Assembly: GCF_042684705.1 (NCBI RefSeq)
Contig: NZ_JBHULZ010000038.1
Location: 1-5,478 of the forward strand
Reading direction: 5' to 3'
From: Mesonia sediminis
GTDB taxonomy: Bacteria; Bacteroidota; Bacteroidia; Flavobacteriales; Flavobacteriaceae
DNA: 5,478 bases
Shown: positions 5,371 through 5,478 of the stretch, one piece after another
Numbering within the stretch: the first letter of the stretch is position 1
Layout: every line of letters starts with the position of its first letter
Translations under genes and position numbers: made by a program
Notes under the pieces: model-generated
The model's input: the letters and a program-made list of their open reading frames with translations, nothing else
What the model was told of the DNA's origin: nothing
The model's database searches: none

Positions 5371-5478
5371 AAGCCAACGTCTCGCGCATAACGAAAGTGG
5401 CGAGCTAAAATGCGCAAGTTTTTCGGTTAAACTTATACTTTTATAAAAATACACAAAACTCTCGTTTTAGCTCTAAAT
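5371..5478 (-). repeat. Partial attC-like element at the window edge
   Basis: Upstream of the 198-aa gene the sequence becomes structured: CTCGC 5381-5385 can pair with GCGAG 5400-5404, and GAGCTAAAA 5402-5410 is a perfect 9-bp inverted repeat of TTTTAGCTC 5465-5473. On the minus strand the end nearest the gene reads GTTATGCGCGAGACGTTGGC, with a CGTTGG core resembling the CCGTTGG that ends the element at 2646-2778. I recall similar termini from dispersed repeats in Bacteroidota genomes, but I cannot check this here. The element continues beyond the window. Confidence 0.5.

Overview
The window looks like an accessory region from a Bacteroidota (Cytophagales/Flavobacteriia-type) chromosome. It is AT-rich. 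The clearest lineage clue is a -7 promoter element of the Bacteroidota form TAnnTTTG: the identical octamer TATATTTG lies 18-27 bp upstream of three different start codons. In two of those cases a TTG-type -33 element sits exactly 20 nt further upstream. The proteins are Lys/Asn/Ile-rich. TAA is the stop of every gene here except the intron protein, which uses TGA.

Layout: four independent transcription units, all on the minus strand, are each followed within about 11-14 bp of the stop codon by a structured repeat element. From left to right they are: (a) a ParD/ParE toxin-antitoxin pair (662 to 122) whose toxin is broken by a TGA at a Trp-like position; (b) a secreted 212-aa protein with a possible thioredoxin-like C-terminus (1615 to 977); (c) an intact YefM/YoeB toxin-antitoxin operon (2578 to 2065); (d) an exported 198-aa protein of unknown function (5358 to 4762). 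One repeat family occurs three times: 1-108 (cut by the window edge), 755-965 (an internally deleted derivative) and 1640-2050 (the longest copy). A second, shorter attC-like element lies at 2646-2778. Part of a third type occupies 5371-5478. The arrangement of one gene plus one foldable repeat, all co-oriented, with mixed toxin-antitoxin and orphan secreted genes, resembles the cassette array of a sedentary chromosomal integron or a comparable cassette system. No integrase gene is visible, so this is inference.

A group II intron (about 2779-4750, plus strand, antisense to the cassette genes) is inserted between the attC-like element and the stop codon of the 198-aa gene. Its 3' end is well supported by a domain V hairpin and a domain VI hairpin with a bulged branch-point A exactly 7 nt from the last intron base. 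Its reverse transcriptase/maturase has an intact YADD catalytic core. Its reading frame is shifted near codon 364 at a perfect 16-bp palindrome, and removing 8 bp there would restore a 429-residue protein.

Overall this is a cassette-like island in which two toxin-antitoxin modules could stabilise the array. One of those modules has decayed, and the array has been invaded by a mobile intron that has itself probably lost an intact maturase.
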